64,000 nucleotides of DNA from Paracoccus sp. S-4012 (GTDB lineage Bacteria > Pseudomonadota > Alphaproteobacteria > Rhodobacterales > Rhodobacteraceae). Made by a program: the position numbers and the translations under genes. Location: contig NZ_WKKA01000005.1 in the NCBI RefSeq assembly GCF_009674885.1, positions 62,001-126,000 on the forward strand. Direction: 5' to 3'. Positions 1-8,540 of the stretch are shown here, in pieces. Below the pieces are notes generated by a model. That model was not told the origin of the DNA and ran no database searches. It worked only from the letters and a program-made list of their open reading frames with translations. Each line of letters opens with the position of its first letter. Positions within the stretch are counted from its first letter, which is position 1.

Positions 1-259
1 GCAACTGGTAGGCCGAGAGGTCGAAATAGTCGCCGGGGATCTGCAGCGCGAGGAACTGCCGCCGTCCGCGCCGGTCGAGGTTGTAGCGCCCGACGAAGCC
101 GCGGGTGAGATAGAGGCTGCGGTCGAGAGGGACGAAGGAGCGCACCACTCGGGTCCGCGCACGGCAGAGCTCGGGTGGTCCCATCATGCCCGCGAGCCGG
201 GCCGCGTCCTCGGGCGAGAAGATGCCGGGATACGCCCGGTCGATGGGGAAGTCCTGCAA
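1..259 (-). CDS. Crp/Fnr family regulator, N-terminal part (truncated by window edge)
   Basis: This is the 5' end of a minus-strand gene running off the left edge; about 86 residues are visible. They read as the start of a cyclic-nucleotide-binding-fold domain: a short N-terminal helix, the strand RTRVVRSF, then GRRQFLALQIPGDYFDL, which matches the conserved 'GRRQ-x-(L)-x-(L/I)PGD' turn of Crp/Fnr regulators. No ATG is in frame. I chose the TTG at 259 because GGAG lies about nine bases upstream, but a start further upstream stays open. The DNA-binding domain is outside the window, so effector and targets cannot be told. It diverges from the glycan operon, which it might control; that is inference. 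Confidence 0.7.
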   Translation of the reverse strand, partial: MQDFPIDRAYPGIFSPEDAARLAGMMGPPELCRARTRVVRSFVPLDRSLYLTRGFVGRYNLDRRGRRQFLALQIPGDYFDLSAYQL

Positions 260-549
260 GGTGGCGGTCTCCGTCTTTACTTCATCCGACGGTTGAGGCG
301 TGCCATCGCGCCCGCGGTACGGGACGTGCCATCGTTTTCCAGAGGGTTTCGCGCATACCCGCGCAAGTTCCGGCGGCGCAGGCTGATTTAGTTGAGTCTG
401 GTTCCACAATGCGCCGTGCGGAAGCTCAAGTCTAGTTCACGGGAATGTCACACCGTGCCCCCCTCGCCCGGAACACGGCAAGGCGAGGATGCGTTCACGC
501 CACGACTGCCTCCTCGCGCCTTACGGCGCAGCGCCGAAAGGAAGCCTTC
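260..549. other. Divergent intergenic region upstream of the glycan operon
   Basis: About 290 bases lie between the truncated Crp/Fnr-type gene and the first glycosyltransferase gene. I see no convincing coding sequence. The reading frame of the downstream gene stays open into this region, but its upstream part lacks glycosyltransferase-like sequence and a good ribosome site. The stretch presumably carries the promoters of both divergent units; no confident -35/-10 pair or operator was identified by eye. Confidence 0.5.
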
Positions 550-2898
550 ATGAACGACGCCTCGCCGCTGCCGCTCTCCCTCTCCCGTACCGACGCGGCC
601 CACGCCGAACCGCTGATCTGCTTCTCGCATCTGCGCTGGGACTTCGTGCTGCAACGCCCGCAACACCTGATGCGCCGCTTCGCCAGGGACCGGCGCGTCC
701 TCTACTGGGAGGAGCCGATCCCGACCGAGCATCACCTCGCCTATCTCGAGTTTCACGGCTTCGAGGGCACCACCGTGCAGGCGATCCGCCCGCGCCTGCC
801 GATGCGCTGGTCGCCCGAGGAGCAACAGGCCGCGCTGCCGCGCCTCTACGACCAGATGCTGGCGCTGACGGGCATCCGGCGGCCGGTACTGTGGTTCTAC
901 ACGCCGATGATGTGGCCCATTGCGGCCCATGCCGAGGCCGCCGCCGTGGTCCACGACTGCATGGACGAGCTGAGCGGGTTCCGCTTCGCCCCGCCCGAGC
1001 TGCTGGAGCGCGAGGCCGAGCTTCTGGCCGCCGCCGACGTGGTCTTCACGGGCGGCTGGTCCATCTGGGAGGCCAAGCGCCACCGCCACGACAACATCCA
1101 CGCCTTCCCCTCGAGCGTGGACGCCGCCCATTTCGCCGCCGCCCGACGCGGGTTGCCGGAGCCGGCGGATCAGGCGGGAATACCCGGCCCGCGGCTCGGT
1201 TACTATGGCGTCATCGACGAGCGGCTGGACCTCGACCTGATCCGCGCGGTTGCATCGGCGCGGCCGGGCTGGTCCATCGTCATGGTCGGGCCGCTGGCGA
1301 AGATTTCACAAGCCGACCTGCCGCAGGCGCCGAACCTGCACTGGCTGGGGGGGAAGGATTATGCCGAGCTTCCAGCCTATCTCGCCGGCTGGGATGTGGC
1401 GCTGATGCCGTTTGCGATCAACGACGCCACCCGCTTCATCTCGCCGACCAAGACGCCCGAGTATCTGGCGGGCGGCCGGCCCGTGGTCTCGACGCCGATC
1501 CGCGACGTGCAGCGCCACTATGGCGATCTCGCCGCCGTCCATATCGCCGAGCGCGGCCAGCCCTTCCTCGCCGCCTGCGACGCGGCGATGGCTCAGGCGC
1601 GGCGCCCCGGGGCGTGGCGCGCGGCGGCCGACCGGGCGCTCGCCTCGCTCAGCTGGGACACGACCCATCGCCGCATGGCGGAGCTCGTCTCCGAGGCCGC
1701 CCATCGCCGCATGGAGGCCGCGCCCACGGACCGCTTCCCCGCGCCCGGCATCCGCCGCGGGATGCGCCGCTATGACGTCACCGTCTGCGGCGCCGGTTTC
1801 GCGGGCGCCGTGTTGGCCGAGCGGCTGGCCGAGGCATCTGGTCAGCGGGTGCTGATCGTGGACCGCCGTCCGCATGTGGCGGGCAACGCCTACGACCACC
1901 GCGACGCGGCGGGCATCCTCGTCCACCGCTACGGGCCGCACATCTTTCACACCAACAGCGACGATGTGGTGGCCTATCTCTCGCGCTTCACCTCATGGCG
2001 CCCCTATGAGCACCGGGTGCTGGCGCAGGTCGGCGAGCAGCGGGTGCCGATGCCGATCAACCGCACCACGCTGAATGCGCTCTACGGCCTTTCGATGACC
2101 ACCGACGAGGAGGCCGCTGGGTTCCTCGCCCAGCAGGCCGAGCCGGTGGCGCAGATCCGCACCTCGCGCGACGTGGTGGTGAATGCCGTTGGATCAGCCC
2201 TCTACGAGACCTTCTTCCAAGGCTACACGCGCAAGCAATGGGGCCTCGACCCGAGCGAGCTCGACAAGTCGGTCACGGCGCGGGTGCCGACGCGCACCAG
2301 TGACGACGACCGCTACTTTACCGACAGCTTCCAGGCCATGCCGGCCGAGGGCTTCACGCGCATGTTCGAGCGGATGCTGGACCACCCCCGCATCGACCTC
2401 GCGCTCGGCGTGGACTACCACGACCTGCCCGCCTCCGATCGCGGCCCGCTCACGGTCTACACCGGCCCGATCGACGCCTATTTCGGCCAATGCTTCGGCC
2501 GGTTGCCCTATCGCAGCCTGCATTTCCGCCACGAGACCCACGACTGCCGCCGCTTCCAGGAGGTCGCGGTGGTGAACTATCCGGCCGAGGAGGTGCCCTG
2601 GACGCGGGTGACCGAATACAAGCACCTGACCGGCCAGGTGCATCCCAGGACCTCGATCACCTACGAGTTTCCCGCCGCCGAGGGCGACCCCTATTACCCC
2701 ATCCCGCGGCCCGAGAACCAGGCGCTCTACCGCCGTTACGACGAGCTTGCCGCGCAGCAGAAGGACGTGATCTTCGCCGGGCGGCTGGGGAGTTATCGTT
2801 ACTACAACATGGACCAGGTGGTCGGTCAGGCCTTGGCCACCCACCGCCGCCTCGCGCCGCGCTTCGCTGCCCTTGGCGTGTCCGCCGCTGGGGCCTGA
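550..2898 (+). CDS. Fused glycosyltransferase / UDP-galactopyranose mutase
   Basis: The 782-residue product has two domains. Residues 1-395 are a GT-B-type glycosyltransferase (N-terminal HLRWDFVLQRPQHL, typical of UGM-linked transferases; C-terminal nucleotide-binding half with KTPEYLAGGRPVVSTPI). From residue 408 there is a complete UDP-galactopyranose mutase: the FAD-binding GAGFAGAVLAE, then GNAYDH, YGPHIFHT and the C-terminal GRLGSYRYYNMDQ. The mutase converts UDP-galactopyranose to UDP-galactofuranose, so the fused transferase may use UDP-Galf directly. I took the ATG at 550, preceded by GGAAG; the frame extends to 445 without obvious homology. The gene heads a tight operon. Mutase assignment is firm; acceptor and sugar specificity of the transferase are unknown. 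Confidence 0.85.
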   Translation: MNDASPLPLSLSRTDAAHAEPLICFSHLRWDFVLQRPQHLMRRFARDRRVLYWEEPIPTEHHLAYLEFHGFEGTTVQAIRPRLPMRWSPEEQQAALPRLYDQMLALTGIRRPVLWFYTPMMWPIAAHAEAAAVVHDCMDELSGFRFAPPELLEREAELLAAADVVFTGGWSIWEAKRHRHDNIHAFPSSVDAAHFAAARRGLPEPADQAGIPGPRLGYYGVIDERLDLDLIRAVASARPGWSIVMVGPLAKISQADLPQAPNLHWLGGKDYAELPAYLAGWDVALMPFAINDATRFISPTKTPEYLAGGRPVVSTPIRDVQRHYGDLAAVHIAERGQPFLAACDAAMAQARRPGAWRAAADRALASLSWDTTHRRMAELVSEAAHRRMEAAPTDRFPAPGIRRGMRRYDVTVCGAGFAGAVLAERLAEASGQRVLIVDRRPHVAGNAYDHRDAAGILVHRYGPHIFHTNSDDVVAYLSRFTSWRPYEHRVLAQVGEQRVPMPINRTTLNALYGLSMTTDEEAAGFLAQQAEPVAQIRTSRDVVVNAVGSALYETFFQGYTRKQWGLDPSELDKSVTARVPTRTSDDDRYFTDSFQAMPAEGFTRMFERMLDHPRIDLALGVDYHDLPASDRGPLTVYTGPIDAYFGQCFGRLPYRSLHFRHETHDCRRFQEVAVVNYPAEEVPWTRVTEYKHLTGQVHPRTSITYEFPAAEGDPYYPIPRPENQALYRRYDELAAQQKDVIFAGRLGSYRYYNMDQVVGQALATHRRLAPRFAALGVSAAGA

Positions 2899-2900
2899 CG

Positions 2901-4985
2901 GTGGCGCGACCGCTGCGCCTGCTGCTGGCGACCGACAGCCCCGAGCCGTCCGGGGTGGGCGAGCACATGCTGACGCTCGCGGCCGAACTCGCGCGTGGGG
3001 CGGTGGTCACGCTGGCCTTCTGCGACCACGACGCCGGGCGGCTGCTGGCGCGGCGCGCCGACGGGCTTGGACTGGTGGCGCGGATGGTCGCGGAAGACTG
3101 GTGCGAGGCGATTGCCGCCTGCGCGCCCGACCTCGTCCATGTCCATGCCGGGATCGGCTGGGAGGGGCATCCGCTCACCGCCGCCGCTTCGGCTGCGGGC
3201 GCGGCGGTGGTCAGGACCGAGCATCTGCCGTGGCTGCTGAATGACCCGGCTCAGGTGGCCGAGTATGCGGAGGCTTCCGCCGATGTGGACGCGGTGATCG
3301 CCGTCTCGCGGGCGGCGGGCCTTGGGTGGCGGCGGGCGCTCGCGCCGATGCCGGGGCCGCGCCTGCCGCTCGCCTGCGTGCCGAACGGCATCGCCGCGAC
3401 CCCTCGCCAGCGGCGGCCGGACGGCCCCACCATCCTCTGCGTCGCCCGCTTCACGCCGCAGAAGCTGCACGCGACGCTGCTCTCGGCCTTCGCCCGCCTG
3501 CTGCGGCAGCGTCCCGATGCGCGCCTCATGCTGGTCGGCAACGGCCCGCTCGAACCTGTCCTGCGCCGCCGCGCCGCCCGCCTCGGCATCGCCGATGCCG
3601 TCGCCTTCCTCGGCCGCCGCGACGATGTGCCCGACCTGATGGCGCGGGCCTCGGTCCTCGCCCTCCCCTCCGCCTTCGAGGGGCTGCCGCTGGTCGCGCT
3701 CGAGTCCATGTCGGCGGGCCTGCCCGTCGTCGCCACGCGCATCGGCGGCACGCTTGAGGCGCTCGGCCCCGATCACCCCTGGCTGGTGCCGCAGGGCGAC
3801 GCCCGCGCGCTTGCCGCCGCGCTGGCCGAGGCGCTTGCGGAACCGGATCGCGCAGCCGCCGTTGCGGCGTTGCAGCAGGCGCGGTGGCGGCAGCAATTCA
3901 CCGCCGCGCGCATGGCCGCGGACACCAGACGCATCTACGAGGCCGCCCTGAAGCGGCGCCGGAACGAGGGACCTATGCACCACGTCAGACTGGGCTTCAT
4001 CGGCGCGGGCGGCATCGCCCACCGCCATTTCGGGGTGCTGGAGACCATGCCCGATGTCGAGGTTGTGGCGATTGCCGACCCCGACATCGGCCGGGCCGAG
4101 GACGCCGCCCGCCGCATGAACGCGACACCCTATGCCGACCACGAGGCGATGCTCGCCCGCGAGGACCTCGACGCCGTCTATATCTGCGTCCCCCCCTTCG
4201 CACACGGCGCCCCCGAGCGCGCCTGCATCGCCAGCGGCCTGCCGTTCTTCGTGGAAAAGCCCATCTCGCTCGACCTCGACCTCGCCGAGGAGATCGCGGC
4301 CGAGGTCGAGACCGCGGGCCTTGTCACCGCCGTCGGCTATCACTGGCGCTATCTCGACACGATGGACGAGGCCCGCGCGCATCTGGCGCGCAACCCGGCG
4401 CATCTGATGCAGGGCTTCTGGATCGACCAGACGCCGCCGCCCGAATGGTGGTGGCGCGAGGACCGCTGCGGCGGGCAGGTGGTCGAGCAGGCGACGCATA
4501 TCATCGACGCCGCGCGCTTCCTCGCGGGCGACGTGACCGAGGTCTTCGGCCTCAGCGCCCGCCGCGACCGCGAGGATTTCACGGGCCTGACGGTGCCGAC
4601 CGCCACCGCCGCCACGCTGCGCTTCGCCTCGGGCGCGCTCGCGAACCTCGCCGCGACCTGCCTGCTGCGGTGGAACCACCGCGTCGGCCTGCATGTCTTC
4701 GCCGACGCGCTCGCGCTCGAGATCACCGATTTCGACCTGATGGTGGACACGGGCCAGGGCCGCCCGGTGCGCCGGGCCGAGGGCGATCCCGTCTGGCGCG
4801 AGGACCGCGACTTCGTCGAGGCGGTCATGGGCCGCGAGAACCGCATCCGCTGCCCCTATGCCGAGGCGCTCGAGACGCACCGCGTCGCCCTCGCCATCAG
4901 CCGCTCGGCGCGTGAGGGCGCCCTCGTGAAGATGGAGGGGCTGCGGGCTGACCCGCAGCCCATCTTTCGTGCGGCCCTTGCGTAA
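2901..4985 (+). CDS. Fused GT4 glycosyltransferase / Gfo-Idh-MocA oxidoreductase
   Basis: One open frame of 694 residues starts at GTG 2901, two bases after the preceding stop. Residues 1-350 are a GT4 transferase: HVHAGIGWEG, then VPNGIAATP, ILCVARFTPQK, and the donor-site EGLPLVALESMSAGLPVVAT. Residues 359-694 are a full-length Gfo/Idh/MocA NAD(P)-dependent sugar dehydrogenase with the Rossmann GFIGAGGIAHRHFG, the catalytic-site EKP (FFVEKPISLD) and GYHWRY. There is no stop between the domains. However, residue 359 is an ATG (3975) preceded by GAGGG four bases upstream, so a separate oxidoreductase could also be made by internal initiation. Probably oxidises a sugar, nucleotide sugar or inositol in the same glycan pathway; the substrate is unknown. 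Confidence 0.82.
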   Translation: MARPLRLLLATDSPEPSGVGEHMLTLAAELARGAVVTLAFCDHDAGRLLARRADGLGLVARMVAEDWCEAIAACAPDLVHVHAGIGWEGHPLTAAASAAGAAVVRTEHLPWLLNDPAQVAEYAEASADVDAVIAVSRAAGLGWRRALAPMPGPRLPLACVPNGIAATPRQRRPDGPTILCVARFTPQKLHATLLSAFARLLRQRPDARLMLVGNGPLEPVLRRRAARLGIADAVAFLGRRDDVPDLMARASVLALPSAFEGLPLVALESMSAGLPVVATRIGGTLEALGPDHPWLVPQGDARALAAALAEALAEPDRAAAVAALQQARWRQQFTAARMAADTRRIYEAALKRRRNEGPMHHVRLGFIGAGGIAHRHFGVLETMPDVEVVAIADPDIGRAEDAARRMNATPYADHEAMLAREDLDAVYICVPPFAHGAPERACIASGLPFFVEKPISLDLDLAEEIAAEVETAGLVTAVGYHWRYLDTMDEARAHLARNPAHLMQGFWIDQTPPPEWWWREDRCGGQVVEQATHIIDAARFLAGDVTEVFGLSARRDREDFTGLTVPTATAATLRFASGALANLAATCLLRWNHRVGLHVFADALALEITDFDLMVDTGQGRPVRRAEGDPVWREDRDFVEAVMGRENRIRCPYAEALETHRVALAISRSAREGALVKMEGLRADPQPIFRAALA

Positions 4986-4995
4986 GGCCCCGACA

Positions 4996-6096
4996 GTGCC
5001 GACCGAACACCGCCACATCCGCAGCCTCGGCATCGAGGTCGAGGGCCAGCCGTTCTTCTTCGGCTATGACGAGGGGCCCGCGGGCGACGGGCAGGTGCGC
5101 CTCGACCTGCTCTACACCGGCCTCAGCGCCGGAACGGAACTCACCTTCCTCAAGGGCACCAACCCCTATCTGCACAGCCGCTGGGACGGCGAGCGCGGCG
5201 TCTTCGTGCCGGGCGAGCCCTCGGCCCGCTTCCCGGTCAACTTCCTCGGCTACATGGAGGTCGGCCGCGTCTGCGACTCCCGCGCGGCGGGTTTCCGGCA
5301 GGGGGATGTCGTCGCCTCGACCTTCGGCCACAAGACCGGCCACACCGCGAACCCGGCGCATGACCTGCTGCTGAAGCTGCCCGAGGGAATGGACCCGATG
5401 CTCGGCATCTTCGTCGCGCAGATGGGCCCGATCGCGGCGAACGGCATCCTGCATGCCGATGCCGAGCAGTTCGGCGCCAACGTTCCGCATCTCGGCGCGG
5501 GCGTCGAGGGCCGGCCGGTGCTGGTCTGGGGCGGCGGCACCGTGGGTCTCTTCTGCGCGCTCTTCGCCCGGCGGGGCGGCGCGGCCGAGGTCGTCGTGGT
5601 GGACCCGTCGCCGTTCCGGCAGGACCTTGCGCGGCGCATGGGCTTTCTGGCGATGGGCGAGGAGGAGGCGGTGCATTACGCGAAATCGGCGTGGCACCAC
5701 CGGGTCGGCGGCAGGGGCGCGGAATACGTCTTCCAGACCCGCGCGCGCTCGGACAGCCTGAACCGCGCGCTGCGGGCGCTGAGGCCGCAGGGGACGGTGA
5801 TCGACCTCGCCTTCTATCAGGGGGGCCTCGGCGAGACGCGGCTGGGCGAGGAGTTCCACCACAACGGCCTCTCGATCCGCTGCGCCCAGATCAGCCGCAT
5901 GCCGCGGCCGCTCGCCCATGCCTGGGACCAGCGGCGGCTGGCGGCCGAGACGGTCCGGCTGCTGGAACGCGAGGGCGTGGCGATCCGGCAGCACATGATC
6001 ACCCATGTGGTGCCCTTCGACGAGGCCCCGGACTTCCTGCGCCACCTCGTCGCCGAACGGCCCGAGTTCCTCCAGATCGTGTTCGACGCGACATGA
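4996..6096 (+). CDS. Medium-chain dehydrogenase (MDR) lacking the catalytic zinc cysteine
   Basis: A 366-residue MDR-family protein. It shows the substrate-domain start LDLLYTGLSAGTELTF, the Rossmann segment LVWGGGTVGLFCALFARRG, and a C-terminal helix typical of zinc-binding-dehydrogenase-like proteins. In place of the usual Cys zinc ligand it has 'GLSAGTE', as in BchC-like zinc-independent members, and the structural zinc loop is absent, so it may act without zinc. GTG 4996 (AAGG eight bases upstream) was preferred over an earlier GTG at 4969 that lacks a ribosome site. The gene overlaps the next by ATGA. It is likely to work with the neighbouring Gfo/Idh domain on a sugar; the substrate is not predictable. 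Confidence 0.75.
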   Translation: MPTEHRHIRSLGIEVEGQPFFFGYDEGPAGDGQVRLDLLYTGLSAGTELTFLKGTNPYLHSRWDGERGVFVPGEPSARFPVNFLGYMEVGRVCDSRAAGFRQGDVVASTFGHKTGHTANPAHDLLLKLPEGMDPMLGIFVAQMGPIAANGILHADAEQFGANVPHLGAGVEGRPVLVWGGGTVGLFCALFARRGGAAEVVVVDPSPFRQDLARRMGFLAMGEEEAVHYAKSAWHHRVGGRGAEYVFQTRARSDSLNRALRALRPQGTVIDLAFYQGGLGETRLGEEFHHNGLSIRCAQISRMPRPLAHAWDQRRLAAETVRLLEREGVAIRQHMITHVVPFDEAPDFLRHLVAERPEFLQIVFDAT

Positions 6097-8459
6097 CCCT
6101 CGAACTGGAACAGAACGCGGCGATGCTGACCGAAGCGCCGGAAGCGGGCGCGGAGCCCGCGCATCACGGCGCGCAGGCGACCGAACACGTCTGGGGCACC
6201 ATCCCGCCCGACCACTTCCCGCAGCCGCATCCGGACGCCGGAAAAATCCGCATCCTCTTCGTCTTTGCGTGGCTGGTGGTCGGCGGCGAGGAGACCGAGG
6301 TGCGGCTGCTGGCCCCCAACCTGCCCCGCGAGCGCTACCGCATCGACGTGATCCCCTGCTTCCGCAAGGAGGGGATGCCGGACCAGTCGCACGACCAGCT
6401 GCGCGACCTCGGCATCCACGTGGATACCGCGGCCTACGAGATGAGCTTCGAGGACACGGTCGACTACCTGCGCCGCAGGCTGCCGGGCTATGACGTGGTT
6501 ATCTCCTGTCAGGACGTGGCCGACATCTACCCCGCGCTCGAGCGGCTGAAGCTGCGGCCGCCGCTGATCGAGCATGGCGGGCTCGTGCGCGAGGCGCTGT
6601 CCGGGCCGAAGCACTTCACCGCCCGCTATGTCGGCGTCTGCGACAACATCCGCGAGGCCGCGGCGTCGCGGATGCCCGACCGGCCGCAGCACGCGATCGA
6701 GATTCCGTCGATGGTGGACCTTACGGAGTTCCGGCCGGAAGCGCGCGGTCCGGCGCGGGCGACGCTCGGGGTGGCGCCGGGCGAGGTGCTGATCGGCTGG
6801 GTCGGGCGGCTGGACCGCAAGAAGCGGGTCGAGGATTTCATCGAGGCCGCGGCGGCGGTTGCGGCGAAGGAGGCGAAGGCGCGCTTCGTCGTCGTCGGCG
6901 GGCCGGATGCCTTCATGCCGGAATATGCCGAGGAGTTGCGCGGCCGCGCGGCGGCCCTCGGCCTTGCCGGGCGCCTGATCTTCACCGGCGACCGGCGCGA
7001 CGTGCCCGACCTCATGGCGGCGATGGACGGCTTCTGCTGGCTCAGCCGCGGCGAGGGGATGCCGCATGTCATTGCCGAGGCCGGGGCGGCCCGGCTGCCG
7101 GTGATCGCCACCCCCGACAACGGCGCGCTGCAGCAGATCGTGCACGGCGAGACAGGCCTCTTCGTCCCGCACGAGGACCCCGCCGCCGTCGCCGCCGCCA
7201 TGCTGCGCCTGATCCGCGAGCCGCGCCTGCGCGCCCGCCTCGGCAATGGCCTGCGCGCGCATGTCGAGGCCAGCTACTCGGCCGAGGTCGTCGTCCCGCG
7301 ATGGCAGGCGCTGATCCATGAGGTGCTGGCCGAGGTGCCGCCCGCGCCGCCGCCGAGCCTGTTCCGCAGTTTCGTCCTCGGCGGCTGGGAATGCTCGACC
7401 CACCGCGTCGGCTGGACCCACCACCGCGACCTGCTCGCCGCCACCGGCCACGATGCCCACGCGGCGCAGGACTATCGCCAGCTTGCCTCGCTCGGCATCC
7501 ACGCCTGCCGCGACGGCGCGCGGTGGCACCTGATCGACCGCGGCGGCAGCTACGACTTCTCCAGCCTTACGTCGATGGTCGAGGCCGCGCGGGATACCGG
7601 CACGCAGGTGATCTGGGACCTGCTGCATTACGGCTGGCCCGAGGACATCGACATCTACCGCCCCGACTTCGTCCACCGCTTCGCCCGCTACGCCCGCGCC
7701 GTGGCCGAGCACATCCGCGGCCTGACGGATGAAACCCCCTTCTGGTGCCCGGTCAACGAGATCAGCTTCTTCGCCTGGGCCGGCGGCGATGCGCGCTATC
7801 TCAACCCCTACGGCGCCGGACGCGGCTGGGAGCTGAAATGCCAGCTCGCCCGCGCCTCGATCGCCGCGATGATCGAGCTGCGCGCCGTGGACCCGCGCGC
7901 CCGCTTCGTCCATGCCGAGCCGCTGATCGCCATCCACCACGTCGACTGGACCGGCCGCCCCCGCTGGGAGGCGCAGGGCTGGCACGACGCCCAGTTCCAG
8001 GCCTTCGAGCTGCTGGGCGGCTGGATGTGGCCGCAGATCGGCGGCGATCCCTCGTTCCTCGATATCGTCGGCGTCAACTATTACTGGAACAACCAGTGGA
8101 TCCACGGCGGTCTTCCGGTGGACGTGGACGACGTGATCTACCGCCCGCTCTCGGACCTGCTGGTCGAGGTCGCGGCGCGCTACGGCCGGCCGATGATGAT
8201 CGCCGAGACCGGCACCGAAGGCCCGCGCCGCGGCCCGTGGTTCGACTATGTCGCCGCCGAGACCGTCCGCGCGCGCGCCCGCGGGGTGCCGGTCGAGGGC
8301 ATCTGCCTCTACCCCGTCGCCGACCATCCCGGCTGGGACGACGACCGCATGTGTCCGAACGGCCTCCTCGGTCCCGATCCGCGCGGCGGTGCCCGCGCCG
8401 TCGATCCGGGCCTCGCCGGCGCGCTGCGGCGCTCCGGGCTTGTCGCCACGGCGCGATGA
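6093..8459 (+). CDS. Fused GT4 glycosyltransferase / GH1-like (clan A) glycosidase
   Basis: The 788-residue product begins in an ATGA overlap with the dehydrogenase gene. Residues 50-410 are a GT4 transferase (GWVGRLDRKKRVEDFIEAA; donor motif SRGEGMPHVIAEAG; GETGLFVPHEDP). From about residue 422 a (beta/alpha)8 glycosidase of the GH1 type follows, with the acid/base-like Glu556 in FWCPVNEISFF and a nucleophile-like Glu705 in MMIAETGTEG, plus the loop VGVNYYWNNQWIHGG. Both carboxylates are present, so catalysis is plausible. A GH1-like domain in a biosynthetic operon might trim or transglycosylate the product rather than degrade food sugars. That role is inference. It is the last gene of the operon; GC-rich sequence of 80 bases separates it from the next gene. 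Confidence 0.83.
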   Translation: MTLELEQNAAMLTEAPEAGAEPAHHGAQATEHVWGTIPPDHFPQPHPDAGKIRILFVFAWLVVGGEETEVRLLAPNLPRERYRIDVIPCFRKEGMPDQSHDQLRDLGIHVDTAAYEMSFEDTVDYLRRRLPGYDVVISCQDVADIYPALERLKLRPPLIEHGGLVREALSGPKHFTARYVGVCDNIREAAASRMPDRPQHAIEIPSMVDLTEFRPEARGPARATLGVAPGEVLIGWVGRLDRKKRVEDFIEAAAAVAAKEAKARFVVVGGPDAFMPEYAEELRGRAAALGLAGRLIFTGDRRDVPDLMAAMDGFCWLSRGEGMPHVIAEAGAARLPVIATPDNGALQQIVHGETGLFVPHEDPAAVAAAMLRLIREPRLRARLGNGLRAHVEASYSAEVVVPRWQALIHEVLAEVPPAPPPSLFRSFVLGGWECSTHRVGWTHHRDLLAATGHDAHAAQDYRQLASLGIHACRDGARWHLIDRGGSYDFSSLTSMVEAARDTGTQVIWDLLHYGWPEDIDIYRPDFVHRFARYARAVAEHIRGLTDETPFWCPVNEISFFAWAGGDARYLNPYGAGRGWELKCQLARASIAAMIELRAVDPRARFVHAEPLIAIHHVDWTGRPRWEAQGWHDAQFQAFELLGGWMWPQIGGDPSFLDIVGVNYYWNNQWIHGGLPVDVDDVIYRPLSDLLVEVAARYGRPMMIAETGTEGPRRGPWFDYVAAETVRARARGVPVEGICLYPVADHPGWDDDRMCPNGLLGPDPRGGARAVDPGLAGALRRSGLVATAR

Positions 8460-8540
8460 CGGTTGCGGCGGGCGGCCCGGACCGCTACCCAAACGCTTGC
8501 TCTCCCGGCGCTCCGCCGCGCCCCAGCCGAGGTCTGACGC

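Noticed and set aside
448-3240. Long open frames opposite and within the glycosyltransferase-mutase gene, including one on the minus strand at 448-1131
   Set aside because: They are third-position GC shadows of the plus-strand genes; their translations are Arg/Ala/Gly-rich with no domain, and the plus-strand frames have clear motifs.
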